This document shows, in pieces, positions 34,975-44,460 of a stretch of 64,000 bases of DNA. A program made the translations under genes and the position numbers. The notes under the pieces were generated by a model. It searched no databases, was not told the DNA's origin, and saw nothing but the letters and a program-made list of their open reading frames with translations. The stretch spans positions 3,436,728 to 3,500,727 of the forward strand of contig NZ_SJPG01000001.1 in NCBI RefSeq assembly GCF_007859715.1, in the 5' to 3' direction. The DNA comes from Rubinisphaera italica (lineage in GTDB: Bacteria; Planctomycetota; Planctomycetia; Planctomycetales; Planctomycetaceae). How positions within the stretch are numbered: position 1 is the stretch's first letter; each line of letters opens with the position of its first letter.

Positions 34975-36621
34975 ATGAACAAGTGGATTTTCCGCCGATT
35001 CCAGATCGTCTGTTTGCTGATGCTGATCTGCTTTGATGCGATTGCTCCAGCGGACGAGGGTGTTAAAAAGCTGATTCTTCCTGGAGAATCGTTTCTGGTC
35101 GATGACCATCCCGCGTTTATCATGTGGCCAGCCAGCGAGAAGCGAAAAGTTCCTCAACCTTGGGTATTCTATGCTCCCACGTTGCCAGCTTATCCTGATA
35201 AGCATGAAAAGTGGATGCATGAGCAATTTCTGGAGGCCGGTATCGCGGTCGCCGGGATTGATATCGGGGAGGCATATGGTAGCCCCCGAGCACAGCAGGC
35301 ATTTACCGCGTTGTATGAAGAACTCGTTGGGAATCGTGGATTTGCTCCGAAACCTTGTTTGCTGGGTCGCAGTCGAGGGGGCTTGTGGGTCAGTAGTTGG
35401 GCCGTGAAGAATACGGATAAAGTATCTGGATTGGCAGGTATCTATCCAGTATTTGACTTAAATACTTACCCAGGCCTTAAGCGAGCGGCTCCTGCCTTTG
35501 AGATGACAGCTGAAGAACTGGAAAAGCAGCTCGATCTATTCAATCCGATTGCTAAAACCTCTGCACTGGCAGAGGCCGGCATTCCAGTCTGTATTATTCA
35601 TGGAAATGCAGATACTGTTGTTCCTCTCCATGAAAACTCCGAGACACTTCAAACTCAATACAAACAAGCTGACAAATCAAAACTATGTCAACTGATGGTG
35701 CCCCATGGCCAGGGACATAATTTCTGGACAGGATTTTTTCATTGCCAGAATCTCGTGGAGTTCACGATCGAGCGGGCTAAAGCAGGAGCGGGACTGAAAG
35801 TAAAGAACTCAAAGCATCAGCAAAGCTCCGCTGATACCGTGATTTATAAAGATCTCGAATACAGCCGAGCAGGCGAGCAGGCTCTTTTGCTGGATCTGTA
35901 TCGACCTGCGGAGTCTACTGAAGTTGTCCCTGTGATCGTTTGGGTTCACGGCGGGGGCTGGAAAAATGGAAGTAAAAATCGCTGCCCTGCGACCTGGCTT
36001 GTCGAACAGGGCTATGCCGTTGTAAGTATTAATTATCGCCTGACGGACCAGGCCCAGTGGCCTGCACAAATTGAGGATTGTCGAGCCGCAGTGCGATGGG
36101 TTCGAGAAAATGCAGCAGGTTTTCAACTGGATGGCGACCACATTGCAGCCTGGGGAAGTTCGGCTGGCGGTCATCTGGTCGCTCTGATGGGCACACTTGA
36201 TGCCCCGAAAAATGAAAAAACATCGAGCAGGGTTCAAGCGGTTTGCGACTGGTTCGGACCAACCGATTTGCTCACCATGCCCCCCAACCTTCCGGAAAAC
36301 GGGAGGACGCTTGAAGATGTTGCGAATTCCAATGGAGCGAAACTTCTTGGCAAAACAGTCATCGAACATCCCGAACTTGCGAAGCAAGCCAGTGCGTATT
36401 ATCAGGTCAGTGCCGAGGATTCTCCATTTTTAATTATGCACGGCGACAAAGATTTTAATGTGCCTTTGATTCAAAGTCAGAAGTTTCACGACAAGTTGCA
36501 GGAGGCTGGCGTTTCCTCAACACTGATCATTGTTCCCGAAGCAGGACATGGCGGTAAAGAATTTCAGGCCCCGGAGATCCAAGAAGCAATCAAAAGTTTC
36601 TTCGACAAACATCTCCATTAA
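34975..36621 (+). CDS. Secreted protein with two fused alpha/beta-hydrolase domains
   Basis: A 548-residue protein with a signal peptide (about 1-26). The first domain (about 30-270) has the nucleophile elbow LGRSRGGLWVSSW, then PVCIIHGNADTVVPLHENSE (acid) and VPHGQGHNFW (His). The second (about 285-548) is an esterase/lipase-like domain with the oxyanion motif VWVHGGGWKNGSKN, elbow AAWGSSAGGHLVALMGT, acid in LIMHGDKDFNVPLIQSQ and VPEAGHGGK. Both catalytic triads look intact. Such enzymes remove acyl groups from sugars or glycans; the substrates are unknown. The two domains are not repeats of one another. Monocistronic; converges with the DUF1501 gene. Confidence 0.87.
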   Translation: MNKWIFRRFQIVCLLMLICFDAIAPADEGVKKLILPGESFLVDDHPAFIMWPASEKRKVPQPWVFYAPTLPAYPDKHEKWMHEQFLEAGIAVAGIDIGEAYGSPRAQQAFTALYEELVGNRGFAPKPCLLGRSRGGLWVSSWAVKNTDKVSGLAGIYPVFDLNTYPGLKRAAPAFEMTAEELEKQLDLFNPIAKTSALAEAGIPVCIIHGNADTVVPLHENSETLQTQYKQADKSKLCQLMVPHGQGHNFWTGFFHCQNLVEFTIERAKAGAGLKVKNSKHQQSSADTVIYKDLEYSRAGEQALLLDLYRPAESTEVVPVIVWVHGGGWKNGSKNRCPATWLVEQGYAVVSINYRLTDQAQWPAQIEDCRAAVRWVRENAAGFQLDGDHIAAWGSSAGGHLVALMGTLDAPKNEKTSSRVQAVCDWFGPTDLLTMPPNLPENGRTLEDVANSNGAKLLGKTVIEHPELAKQASAYYQVSAEDSPFLIMHGDKDFNVPLIQSQKFHDKLQEAGVSSTLIIVPEAGHGGKEFQAPEIQEAIKSFFDKHLH

Positions 36622-36651
36622 TTGTCACTAAAATCATAGTGTCTCTGGATG

Positions 36652-38076
36652 TCAGGCAAGGACTTCGTGAACGACATCGCCGTGGACGTTGGTCAGGCGG
36701 CGTTGGATGCCGTTGTGGTAGAAGGTGAGTTGTTCGTGGTCGATGCCGAACAGGTGTAAAATAGTGGCGTGAAAATCGTGCCAGGGGATTGGGCGTTCGA
36801 CCGCTTTCCAGCCGACTTCATCGGTATTGCCAAAGGCAAAGCCCGGCTTCAGTCCTGCACCTGCCATCCAGCAGCTGAAGCCGTAGCGGTTGTGGTCGCG
36901 TCCAGGACCGACTTTGTCAGCATCGGATTGAGCAAAGGGAGTTCGTCCAAATTCCGTCGTGAACAGGACGAGAGTTTCATCGAGCATGCCTCGCTGTTTC
37001 AAATCTTTCAATAATGCGGCAACTGGTTTGTCGATCCGGCCTGCTTCGATCGTATGATTCTCTTTAACATTCTCGTGAGCATCCCAACTGGCGCGCGGAC
37101 TTCCCGCCACGGGTCCACCCGAAAAAAGCTGGACGAATCTCACGCCCTGTTCAAGCAGCCGTCGTCCCAACAAACACCGACGGCCCATGTCTGCTGTTTG
37201 GGTCTCATTTATTCCGTATTCCGATTGCGTCTGTTCCGTTTCCTCTGCAAAACTGCTGACTTCGGGAATGGAGGTCTGCATTCTCGCTGCCAGTTCATAA
37301 CTTTTCAGGCGAGCATTCAAAGCCGACTGGACTCCAAGTTGATTCACGTGTTGCTCGTTAATGGAATGAATAAACTCACGGGTCGCAGCATCGCTTTGAG
37401 AGTTAACTTCACGAGCCGGGAACAGATCGCGGACCGGTTGTGCACCTCCACGAAAGACAACGCCCTGATGATTAGAAGGCAGAAACGAACTACTCCATGT
37501 CGAAGCACCTGTATTCGGTGCACCACGTTCATCATTGAGCACAACGTAGGCGGGCAGCGATTCATTTTCGAGTCCCATCCCGTAGGAAATCCAGCTGCCC
37601 ATCGAGGGGAAACCATTGAATTCAAATCCGCTATTGGCCAGAAAGAGTGCGGGCGTGTGATTGGCCGACTTCGATTCCATCGATCGCAATATCGTCAAAT
37701 CATCGGCCAGTTCTGCGATGTGAGGAAACATATCGGAAATCATCAAACCGGACTTTCCGCGAGGCTTGAACTCCCAGTCCTGTTGACGCAGCAGCCCCAT
37801 TTTGCCGAAGAAGAGATCGGGCTGCTCATCGGTTTGCAGAGACTTGCCGTGAAACTTTTTGAGTTCCGATTTGTAGTCGAACGAATCGACATGGCTCATC
37901 CCGCCAACAAGGCAAATATGAATCGCTCGCTTGGCTTTCGGTTGTAACTTACTGTCTTTCAAAGCAGCTAAGGTCGATTCTCGACTGAGAAGCGTCGCCA
38001 ACGCAGTCGCACCAAGGCCATTCATGCCCCAGTTAAAAAACTCACGGCGCGTCTGCAAATTAAAATTATTCACCAT
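36652..38076 (-). CDS. DUF1501 protein with Tat-type signal
   Basis: A 474-residue protein of the planctomycete DUF1501 family (alkaline-phosphatase/sulfatase-like fold, no proven activity). The N-terminus LQTRREFFNWGMNGLGATAL has a twin-arginine motif, so export by Tat is likely. Typical phrases are AIHICLVGGMSHVDSFDYKS, FVQLFSGGPVAGSPRASWDA, LFTTEFGRTPFAQSDADKVG and GPGRDHNRYGFSCWMAGAGL. Its start codon directly follows the stop of the PSD1 gene, so the pair is translated from one mRNA. DUF1501-PSD1 pairs are very common in planctomycetes. Confidence 0.93.
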   Translation of the reverse strand: MVNNFNLQTRREFFNWGMNGLGATALATLLSRESTLAALKDSKLQPKAKRAIHICLVGGMSHVDSFDYKSELKKFHGKSLQTDEQPDLFFGKMGLLRQQDWEFKPRGKSGLMISDMFPHIAELADDLTILRSMESKSANHTPALFLANSGFEFNGFPSMGSWISYGMGLENESLPAYVVLNDERGAPNTGASTWSSSFLPSNHQGVVFRGGAQPVRDLFPAREVNSQSDAATREFIHSINEQHVNQLGVQSALNARLKSYELAARMQTSIPEVSSFAEETEQTQSEYGINETQTADMGRRCLLGRRLLEQGVRFVQLFSGGPVAGSPRASWDAHENVKENHTIEAGRIDKPVAALLKDLKQRGMLDETLVLFTTEFGRTPFAQSDADKVGPGRDHNRYGFSCWMAGAGLKPGFAFGNTDEVGWKAVERPIPWHDFHATILHLFGIDHEQLTFYHNGIQRRLTNVHGDVVHEVLA

Positions 38077-41000
38077 TCAGTCAATCCTCACAAATTCATT
38101 GAGATTGAACAAACCACGACACAAAGCGGACAGCCCATGGTTATTCACCAATTGCTTTGACAATTCGAGTTCCCTGGAATTCGGCTCTCTGGAAACCGCC
38201 AACTGCCAGGCATGTACGACTTGAGCGTCAACGTTTTCGCCGGCTTCACTTTCAACACGCTCCGCGAAATAGTCGGCCATTCTCAAGACAAACACATTGT
38301 TCATCAGACTCAACGATTGCAACGGCGTCGTTGTCACTGTGCGGCGGGGAGCAGTCGCAGAGGGATCGGGACAATCGAACGTATCGAGCAGTGCACTTCG
38401 TCCGCCACGAGGATTGAATCGATAGATGGTTCGCCGCCAGAATTCTGGACCATCAACATCAATCGGTTCGTAATAAGTTGTCCCACTATTCAATGTGACG
38501 GAAACATCCTTAAAACTCGGCCCCCCCTGCTCGGCTGACAACTTTCCAGAGACAGACAAAATCGCATCCCGCAGAATTTCCGCTTCCAACCGTCGAGAAT
38601 TGCCACGCCACAACAATCGATTACCGGAATCAATCTTTTTGGCCTGCTCCCATTCTGTCAGACTCTTTCCGTAAGTCGCCTGACGATATGTGCTCGAGGT
38701 CACAATCAATCGATGTAACCACTTGAGACGATATCCATTCTGCTGAAACTGCAATGCCAGGTATTCGAGCAACTCCGGATGCGAGGGGCGGCCTCCGTTG
38801 AATCCGAAGTCATTCGGAGTATCGACGATGCCCGTTCCAAAGTAATAATGCCAGACCCGATTGACAATCACCCGTGCAAACAAAGGATTCGCAGGATTGG
38901 TAATCCATGCGGCCAATTTCCGACGTCGCTCAGCTTCCGGGGCATCTGGTGGTAGGTCAAACGAACCCGACAATGCAGGAATTGCTTCCGTCGCTGCTGG
39001 CGAAACGACCTCCCCCTCATTGGCAGGGTCTCCACGCAAGTAGACTTTCGTAACTTCACCCTTGCGAGGAGTCAACGTGTAGATTTTCTGGTTGGTAATT
39101 TTTAACTGTTGATCGCGTTCATGAGTCAATTCCGCGATTTTAGATTTAAGTTGGATACGACGTTGGCGTTGAACTTCATTCAGCCAGTCAACAATTTGCG
39201 TCTCTGAGACATAATCAATAGCCCTGCCCGCGGAGGCAGCAACCTCCTCTGCAGTGAGTGCCCGATTATAAAAAGCGGCGCGATGAATCTTACCTTTCAG
39301 ATAGCGATTTCCTTCTGGTGGCTTGTGCCTTAATCCGAAGAGGATTTCCGTCTCGTCAGCAGCATACTTCTGAAGCGGCGATTTTCTGATCGGTTGTCCA
39401 TAAGGCATTCCGTCGCGATATCCAATGATTGTGCCATCTTCCTGATACACAATGGCTATGTGTACTGCTCGATTGTCGGCCTCGGTTTCCTGCGTTCCCC
39501 TAAACGATTCCGTTCGAGCAAAATTATTACTGCCCGACATCCAATGGCCAGATTGCTGTTCGCCGAAAACGATCGCATCGAACAGACTGCCATCTCGCTT
39601 TTCAATCGACATCGCACCTCCGCCCCGTTGATCGAGACTGGCGAGTTGAACCCAGACTTCCAGAGTTTTCTCAGAAATATTCTGAGAGATCGACTCCGTT
39701 TTCACATAACTGCTTCCATCCAGGACCAGTGCTCCCTCTTTGAGCTGAACTTGCCCAACAGCCTCGCCATCGAGAGAGCCAACGGAGTCCAGTAAGTTTC
39801 CGTCAAACTCCCAACGAGCATAAGGAGCTGGCGTTTCTGGAATAAAATCGTTGTTCGTTTCACGTTCCTTCAGGATTTCAAGACGTGCTATCTCGTCAAT
39901 TTGTGATAATTCTGACTTCACAGCCGACAGTTTCTGCTCAATCTCCGCCAGTATTTTTCGTTCGCCTGGAATCGATTCAACACGTTCACCATAACCGAGC
40001 CCGGAAATAGCCGAAGCAAACTGATAGTACTCTTTCTGTGTAACGGGATCGAATTTGTGGTCGTGACAACGGGCACAGTTGATCGTAAGTCCTAAAAAAG
40101 TCTGACCGACAGTCGCCAGAACTTCTTCAATTTCGTCGTGCCTGGCAAGTAACTTCATCCGCTTGCTGCCACCCACTACCGTGTTATGCACACCCGCAAC
40201 CCAGAACCCAGTCGAAGCGGCTCCTTCGATATTCCCCTGCTCCAAATCGCCAATTAATTGCCTTCTGACAAATTCATCGTAAGGCATGTCGGCATTCAGA
40301 GAGTCGATCACCCAGTCACGATAATGCCAGGCATTCTCCCGCTGAAAGTTTCTTTCAAATCCATCGCTTTCTCCAAAGCGAACGACATCCAGCCAGTGCC
40401 GTCCCCAGCGTTCGCCATAGTAGGTGGAATTCAATAATTCCGTAACCATTTGCTGGTACGCTTCCTCAGAAGGATCTGCAATAAAATCGGCCACTTGCTC
40501 TGGAGTCGGCGGCAAACCGATCAGGTCGAAATAGAGCCGACGAATCAGAGTTCGAGCATCCGCTTCCGGCGAGGGTGTCAAACTCGACTGCTCCAATCTC
40601 TTCATAACAAACGAATCAATCGCACCGTGGATCCACTCCTGTTGATCTACTTCTGGCGGATTCACCTCCCGCAATGGTTGCAACGACCACCAGTCGCGAC
40701 CAGCTCGTGTTGCAGTCGATTTTCCCAACGGATCGATCACGCCAGCAGGCCACTCCGCTCCCTGCTCAATCCAGACTTTCAGTAAGCGCTTCTCATCATC
40801 AGACAGGGGATGCTTCGGCGGCATTTCATCGGCCTGAACGCGTTCCCACAATAAACTGCCTTCAGAATCTCCAGCAAGAATTGCTTTGCCACTCTCTCCA
40901 CCGGTGAAGGCAAGCTTAGCTTCAGTGAGAGTCAAACCTCCCTCAGGCTCGACAGCATTGTGACATTCCAGACAATGAGAAACAAAGAGAGGAGCGATCT

Positions 41001-41115
41001 GCTTTTCGAAGTCGATATTCTCTGAAGCGGCAGCATATTCACAAATAGGTGATGACGAGAGAATCCCAAAGCAAAGAGAAATCCAGCCTAGATTTTGGAT
41101 GATTCGGTTTCTCAA
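38077..41115 (-). CDS. PSD1 / planctomycete cytochrome c protein (DUF1549, LamG, DUF1553)
   Basis: A 1012-residue exported protein. TTG at 41115 is chosen since AGGAG stands eight bases before it and a signal peptide follows; the frame is open 19 codons further. Order of parts: a c-type haem domain with HCLECHNAVEPEGGLTL (Cys48, Cys51, His52); DUF1549, with RRLYFDLIGLPPTPEQVADF and the second haem-like NCARCHDHKFDPVTQKEYYQ; a LamG-like beta-sandwich (about 430-640); DUF1553, with NPLFARVIVNRVWHYYFGTG and PFRRTV-like RRTVTTTPLQSLSLMNN. It probably works with the DUF1501 protein in extracellular polymer use, still unproven. Confidence 0.92.
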   Translation of the reverse strand: MRNRIIQNLGWISLCFGILSSSPICEYAAASENIDFEKQIAPLFVSHCLECHNAVEPEGGLTLTEAKLAFTGGESGKAILAGDSEGSLLWERVQADEMPPKHPLSDDEKRLLKVWIEQGAEWPAGVIDPLGKSTATRAGRDWWSLQPLREVNPPEVDQQEWIHGAIDSFVMKRLEQSSLTPSPEADARTLIRRLYFDLIGLPPTPEQVADFIADPSEEAYQQMVTELLNSTYYGERWGRHWLDVVRFGESDGFERNFQRENAWHYRDWVIDSLNADMPYDEFVRRQLIGDLEQGNIEGAASTGFWVAGVHNTVVGGSKRMKLLARHDEIEEVLATVGQTFLGLTINCARCHDHKFDPVTQKEYYQFASAISGLGYGERVESIPGERKILAEIEQKLSAVKSELSQIDEIARLEILKERETNNDFIPETPAPYARWEFDGNLLDSVGSLDGEAVGQVQLKEGALVLDGSSYVKTESISQNISEKTLEVWVQLASLDQRGGGAMSIEKRDGSLFDAIVFGEQQSGHWMSGSNNFARTESFRGTQETEADNRAVHIAIVYQEDGTIIGYRDGMPYGQPIRKSPLQKYAADETEILFGLRHKPPEGNRYLKGKIHRAAFYNRALTAEEVAASAGRAIDYVSETQIVDWLNEVQRQRRIQLKSKIAELTHERDQQLKITNQKIYTLTPRKGEVTKVYLRGDPANEGEVVSPAATEAIPALSGSFDLPPDAPEAERRRKLAAWITNPANPLFARVIVNRVWHYYFGTGIVDTPNDFGFNGGRPSHPELLEYLALQFQQNGYRLKWLHRLIVTSSTYRQATYGKSLTEWEQAKKIDSGNRLLWRGNSRRLEAEILRDAILSVSGKLSAEQGGPSFKDVSVTLNSGTTYYEPIDVDGPEFWRRTIYRFNPRGGRSALLDTFDCPDPSATAPRRTVTTTPLQSLSLMNNVFVLRMADYFAERVESEAGENVDAQVVHAWQLAVSREPNSRELELSKQLVNNHGLSALCRGLFNLNEFVRID

Positions 41116-41416
41116 TACAAAATCTCCTGAAATCGAAATTCCATCAAACTCAATGAGTAAAGATGGAACCATAAAAGTCGCAGAGCGGATTTATTCCTCC
41201 CCCGATGGTAGCATTCGATCACATAAGTTTCCATGCATTTGTCATGCTGATTGTTGAAGTTTGCATACTGCCAATGACTTCTGTGAGTACAAAATCTCGT
41301 TGCAAATCTGTAATAATGACATAACATCAACTAAATTTGATCGATCAAATTACTTCGACTCTGTTCATCCTGATTCTGGATGAATTCCCTTATTCCCAAG
41401 CGCAAGGACAATCGAT
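41116..41416. other. Divergent intergenic region, PSD1 / aldehyde dehydrogenase
   Basis: This 301-base gap must carry both promoters. The dominant signal is the 18-base perfect palindrome at 41334-41351, close to the aldehyde dehydrogenase start. The rest shows no repeat or gene. Confidence 0.5.
41334..41351. promoter_or_regulatory. 18-bp perfect palindrome, candidate operator
   Basis: AATTTGATCGATCAAATT is perfectly symmetrical and ends 65 bases before the aldehyde dehydrogenase ATG. Its half-site TTGAT matches that of the FNR-type box at 1294-1307, but the spacing is two rather than four bases, so a different regulator is likely. A dyad of this size near a promoter usually marks a dimeric regulator's operator. 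Confidence 0.45.
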
Positions 41417-42973
41417 ATGGCAACCGCGACGAAAGACATTCAGGCTTACACCGCAGCTGCGTTTACTCCGCCGCAGAAGTTTTCACAATTCTGTCAGAAC
41501 GGTGGAAAACCGCTTGGTGGAATTATTGACGGCAAATCAGTCCCAGGTTCCATGAATGCCACCTTCGAATCGACCGATCCTGGATCTCAGGAGATCCTCG
41601 CTCGTATTTGTGAAATGGGAGAAGCGGAAGTTTCCATGGCTGTTGATGCGGCGACGAAAGCCTTTCATGGCGATGGTGTTCAAGGCTGGAAAAGTGTTGA
41701 TGTCGAAGAACGAATTGAACTGGTCAATAAACTGGTCGAACTCTGCGAGCGGGATCGTGACGTGTTCCTCGCCTGCGAAATTCTCGATGGCGGAAAAGTC
41801 TCTGAGTTAGCCGAAGGTGATTTCGGTCAGATTCGTGCCTGTGCCGAATACTTTGTCGATATCGCCCGCAAAATTCCGATGGGCGATGGTCCGAGCATGC
41901 AGGTCTCACCCGGTGTTGAAGGTTTCACTTATCGCGAACCCTGGGGAGTTGTCGCAGGAATCATTCCCTGGAATTATCCAATTGTCCTCACTTCATGGTT
42001 CATGTTCCCGGCTCTACTTTCCGGAAACACAATTCTGATCAAACCAGCCGAAGACACTCCGCTCTCTGCTCTCTACATCGGCAAACTGGCAGAAGAGGCC
42101 GGTTTTCCACCCGGCGTGATTAATGTGTTGCCCGGTCGCGGCGAAATCACCGGCCAATGCATCGCGGAAAATCCGGGGGTTCGATACATCTCCTTCACCG
42201 GTTCTCCGGGCGTTGGTCAGGCGATTCTGCGAACCTGCGATCGTCACGGCACCCGCATGAAACGCGAAATGGGCGGCAATGGTTCCGCTATCGTGCTGGG
42301 CGATGCCGATCCCGAAGTGGTCGCCCGCATGGTCGGCAAGTACACCAATCAGCATTTCGGGCAGACCTGCTGCACGATTCATCGCGTTTTTGTCGATAAC
42401 AAAATTGCAGACGACTTCATCGACGCTCAACGCGAGTTTATGGAAAACCTCAAAATCGGTTATCAGGCCGATGCCGGGACTCAATTGGGAGCCGTCGTGA
42501 ATACCACTCAGAAACGACGCATCCTCCAAGCTCAGAAAGAAGCAGGCTGGCGTGGCGGTCAGGCAATTCTTGCCGGCGGTGTCGCAGAAGTGAGCGGCAA
42601 ACAGGGGAACTACATCAAACCTGCCCTTTACAAAACCGCTCCCGGTGTCGATTGCAATCCGCAGGAAGTCTTTCACACGTTCGCCACCATTTGTCCTGTT
42701 TCCTCAGCTGAGGAAGCGTTGCAGTTGGCGAACAGTTCGCCATACGGATTGGGAGCCAGCGTATGGACTAAAGATATCGAAAAGGGAATTGCCCTCGCCA
42801 AGCAGTTCCGCGATGGAACCTGTCAGGTGAACTGTCACAACTCCATCGCTTATGGACTCCCCTACGGCGGTCAGGGAATTTCCGGCGGTCCGGGAGCAGG
42901 CGTGAATTGTGAAGAGACTTTCCTGGATTACACGCAGGTGAAAGCCGTTTATGTGGCTGAGTATCCTGGTTAA
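41417..42973 (+). CDS. NAD(P)-dependent aldehyde dehydrogenase (betaine-aldehyde type)
   Basis: A 518-residue ALDH-superfamily enzyme. Key parts are PWGVVAGIIPWNYPIVLTSW and LIKPAEDTPLSALYI (cofactor Lys), ISFTGSPGVGQAILR (cofactor fold), the general-base Glu in REMGGNGSAIVLGDAD, the catalytic Cys318 in HFGQTCCTIHRVFV, and EVFHTFATICPVSSAEEAL. It most resembles betaine aldehyde dehydrogenases, which oxidise betaine aldehyde to glycine betaine, but related enzymes act on many aldehydes, and no choline genes are nearby. The start is ATG 41417. A perfect palindrome upstream may be its operator; a bidirectional terminator follows. Confidence 0.9.
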   Translation: MATATKDIQAYTAAAFTPPQKFSQFCQNGGKPLGGIIDGKSVPGSMNATFESTDPGSQEILARICEMGEAEVSMAVDAATKAFHGDGVQGWKSVDVEERIELVNKLVELCERDRDVFLACEILDGGKVSELAEGDFGQIRACAEYFVDIARKIPMGDGPSMQVSPGVEGFTYREPWGVVAGIIPWNYPIVLTSWFMFPALLSGNTILIKPAEDTPLSALYIGKLAEEAGFPPGVINVLPGRGEITGQCIAENPGVRYISFTGSPGVGQAILRTCDRHGTRMKREMGGNGSAIVLGDADPEVVARMVGKYTNQHFGQTCCTIHRVFVDNKIADDFIDAQREFMENLKIGYQADAGTQLGAVVNTTQKRRILQAQKEAGWRGGQAILAGGVAEVSGKQGNYIKPALYKTAPGVDCNPQEVFHTFATICPVSSAEEALQLANSSPYGLGASVWTKDIEKGIALAKQFRDGTCQVNCHNSIAYGLPYGGQGISGGPGAGVNCEETFLDYTQVKAVYVAEYPG

Positions 42974-42981
42974 GATCCCTT

Positions 42982-43038
42982 AAAAAAATACGGGTGGCTT
43001 GGTGACCTCGATGAGGATCCCCTGCCACCCGTTTTTTA
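42982..43038. terminator. Bidirectional intrinsic terminator
   Basis: ACGGGTGGC (42990-42998) and GCCACCCGT (43024-43032) form a nine-pair stem with T residues on the right and A residues on the left. It lies between the convergent aldehyde dehydrogenase and SGNH hydrolase genes and can end both transcripts. Confidence 0.88.
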
Positions 43039-43063
43039 TTGAGTCGAAAGTTAAGCTGAAAAT

Positions 43064-44374
43064 CTATTCAACGAGATCTCCGAGAATTAAAATCTGTCCG
43101 ACACGGACATTGGTCCCTTGAAACTTCGGAGCTTTCAATTCGACTTCCGGATCCTTCAAGCGAAACGCAACCGGCTGCCGATCGGGCTGTTCCTCATCAA
43201 CCTTGACAATCACTGTATGCACTTCATCGGAATCTAAACCACTGGCAACGGAAAGCGTCGCAATTCGATGATAGGTGCAGTAACTGTCAAACCGTGCCAC
43301 AGGTTTGTCGCGTTGATTTCCATCGACCGTAATCCAGACCTGCCCACCATCGGGGCCGAGGAGATCGTAAAGCTTGGCGGTCGAGCCTCGAAATTTGAAG
43401 GTTAATGTGCTGCCAGGAGTTTTTGTTTCCCAGAGCGTGCCCATTCGTTTTCCAAAACGTCTGGCGAGTGACGCATCGTCCGGTAACTGCTTCCATTCCG
43501 GTGAGAGCATGCTCTGCTCAATCGGAACCATTTTCGCAGCCTGCCAGTGATCGTCCACAAAAGTGGTACTCAACTTGGGTTGATGATCCTTAGGCGTGGA
43601 TGTTTTCTCCATTTGCGAAACAGCATCTGCGACAATCTCCGAATAAATCTGATGCCCTTCATCCAAAGGATGCACGCCATCGGAAGAGAATCGCACTACG
43701 CCTGCTTTCGTTGGCTGATCACTCTTGAAAATAAGCTTCCCGGCCTGTTCCAGTTCGACGATTTTCATCGCGAAGTTGATTGAAGGAATTCCATAGCGAT
43801 CGGCCAGCATTTCCATTGCTGAAATCGATTGCGGGCATTCCCCTTTTCGAAGCGGTTCTTCAAATCCGGTTCGGAATGTATAAACAAAGCAGATATCGAT
43901 GCGGGAATTCTGAGCCCAGGTTTGTCGGACAATCCCTTCCATCGCCTGCCAGATTCGTTGCGGAGAAGCTCCGCCATCGTTGACTGCAAACTCGACAAAT
44001 AACAGATCCGGCTTGTATTTCAGAGCATCTCGCTGCAGACGAAATACGCCCAGATCGCTTCCTGTCCCGCCAATAGCCGCATGAATTTCTTCGACTTCGG
44101 CATCAGGAAATTCATTGGCAAACCACTCGCGGGTTTTCACTCGCCAGCCATTGGCAGCGGTAATCGAACCTCCCAGATAAGCAATCTTAACCGGCTGCCC
44201 ATCCTTCAATTTGGCAAGCACGTTGCCCAAGCCATCGCGAGGTTGAATCAGCTTTGGTTTGACAGCCGCATATTCAGGAGCGGCCTGCAGAGTTGTATTC
44301 AAACTGGTGAAAACAAAGCCGACTGCGAGCGAGAAAATTGCCAGCCTGCATAAATTCAGTTTCGTCGAGATCAT
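43064..44374 (-). CDS. Secreted SGNH/GDSL-family hydrolase
   Basis: A 436-residue exported esterase-like protein. ATG 44374 is chosen since ACAGGA lies about six bases before it and a signal peptide follows ([18 protein letters not shown]). SGNH blocks are [20 protein letters not shown] (Ser), the Gly in [26 protein letters not shown] (Asn) and [18 protein letters not shown] (Asp, His), so the active site looks complete. The C-terminal part (about 290-436) is a beta-rich domain. Such enzymes deacetylate or de-esterify sugars or cell-wall polymers; substrate unknown. The PQQ propeller gene precedes it on the same strand 86 bases away, so they may be cotranscribed. Confidence 0.88.
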   Translation of the reverse strand: MISTKLNLCRLAIFSLAVGFVFTSLNTTLQAAPEYAAVKPKLIQPRDGLGNVLAKLKDGQPVKIAYLGGSITAANGWRVKTREWFANEFPDAEVEEIHAAIGGTGSDLGVFRLQRDALKYKPDLLFVEFAVNDGGASPQRIWQAMEGIVRQTWAQNSRIDICFVYTFRTGFEEPLRKGECPQSISAMEMLADRYGIPSINFAMKIVELEQAGKLIFKSDQPTKAGVVRFSSDGVHPLDEGHQIYSEIVADAVSQMEKTSTPKDHQPKLSTTFVDDHWQAAKMVPIEQSMLSPEWKQLPDDASLARRFGKRMGTLWETKTPGSTLTFKFRGSTAKLYDLLGPDGGQVWITVDGNQRDKPVARFDSYCTYHRIATLSVASGLDSDEVHTVIVKVDEEQPDRQPVAFRLKDPEVELKAPKFQGTNVRVGQILILGDLVE

Positions 44375-44460
44375 AAAAAATCCTGTCCTGCAAAGTCCAA
44401 CATGAGTGTTCACTCAGTTTACTAGGTCCATGACAGGAATTGAATTGATTCCCGTGCCAA

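Noticed and set aside
37054..37947. Plus-strand 297-codon frame
   Set aside because: It is antisense to the DUF1501 gene and has no start signal or domain.
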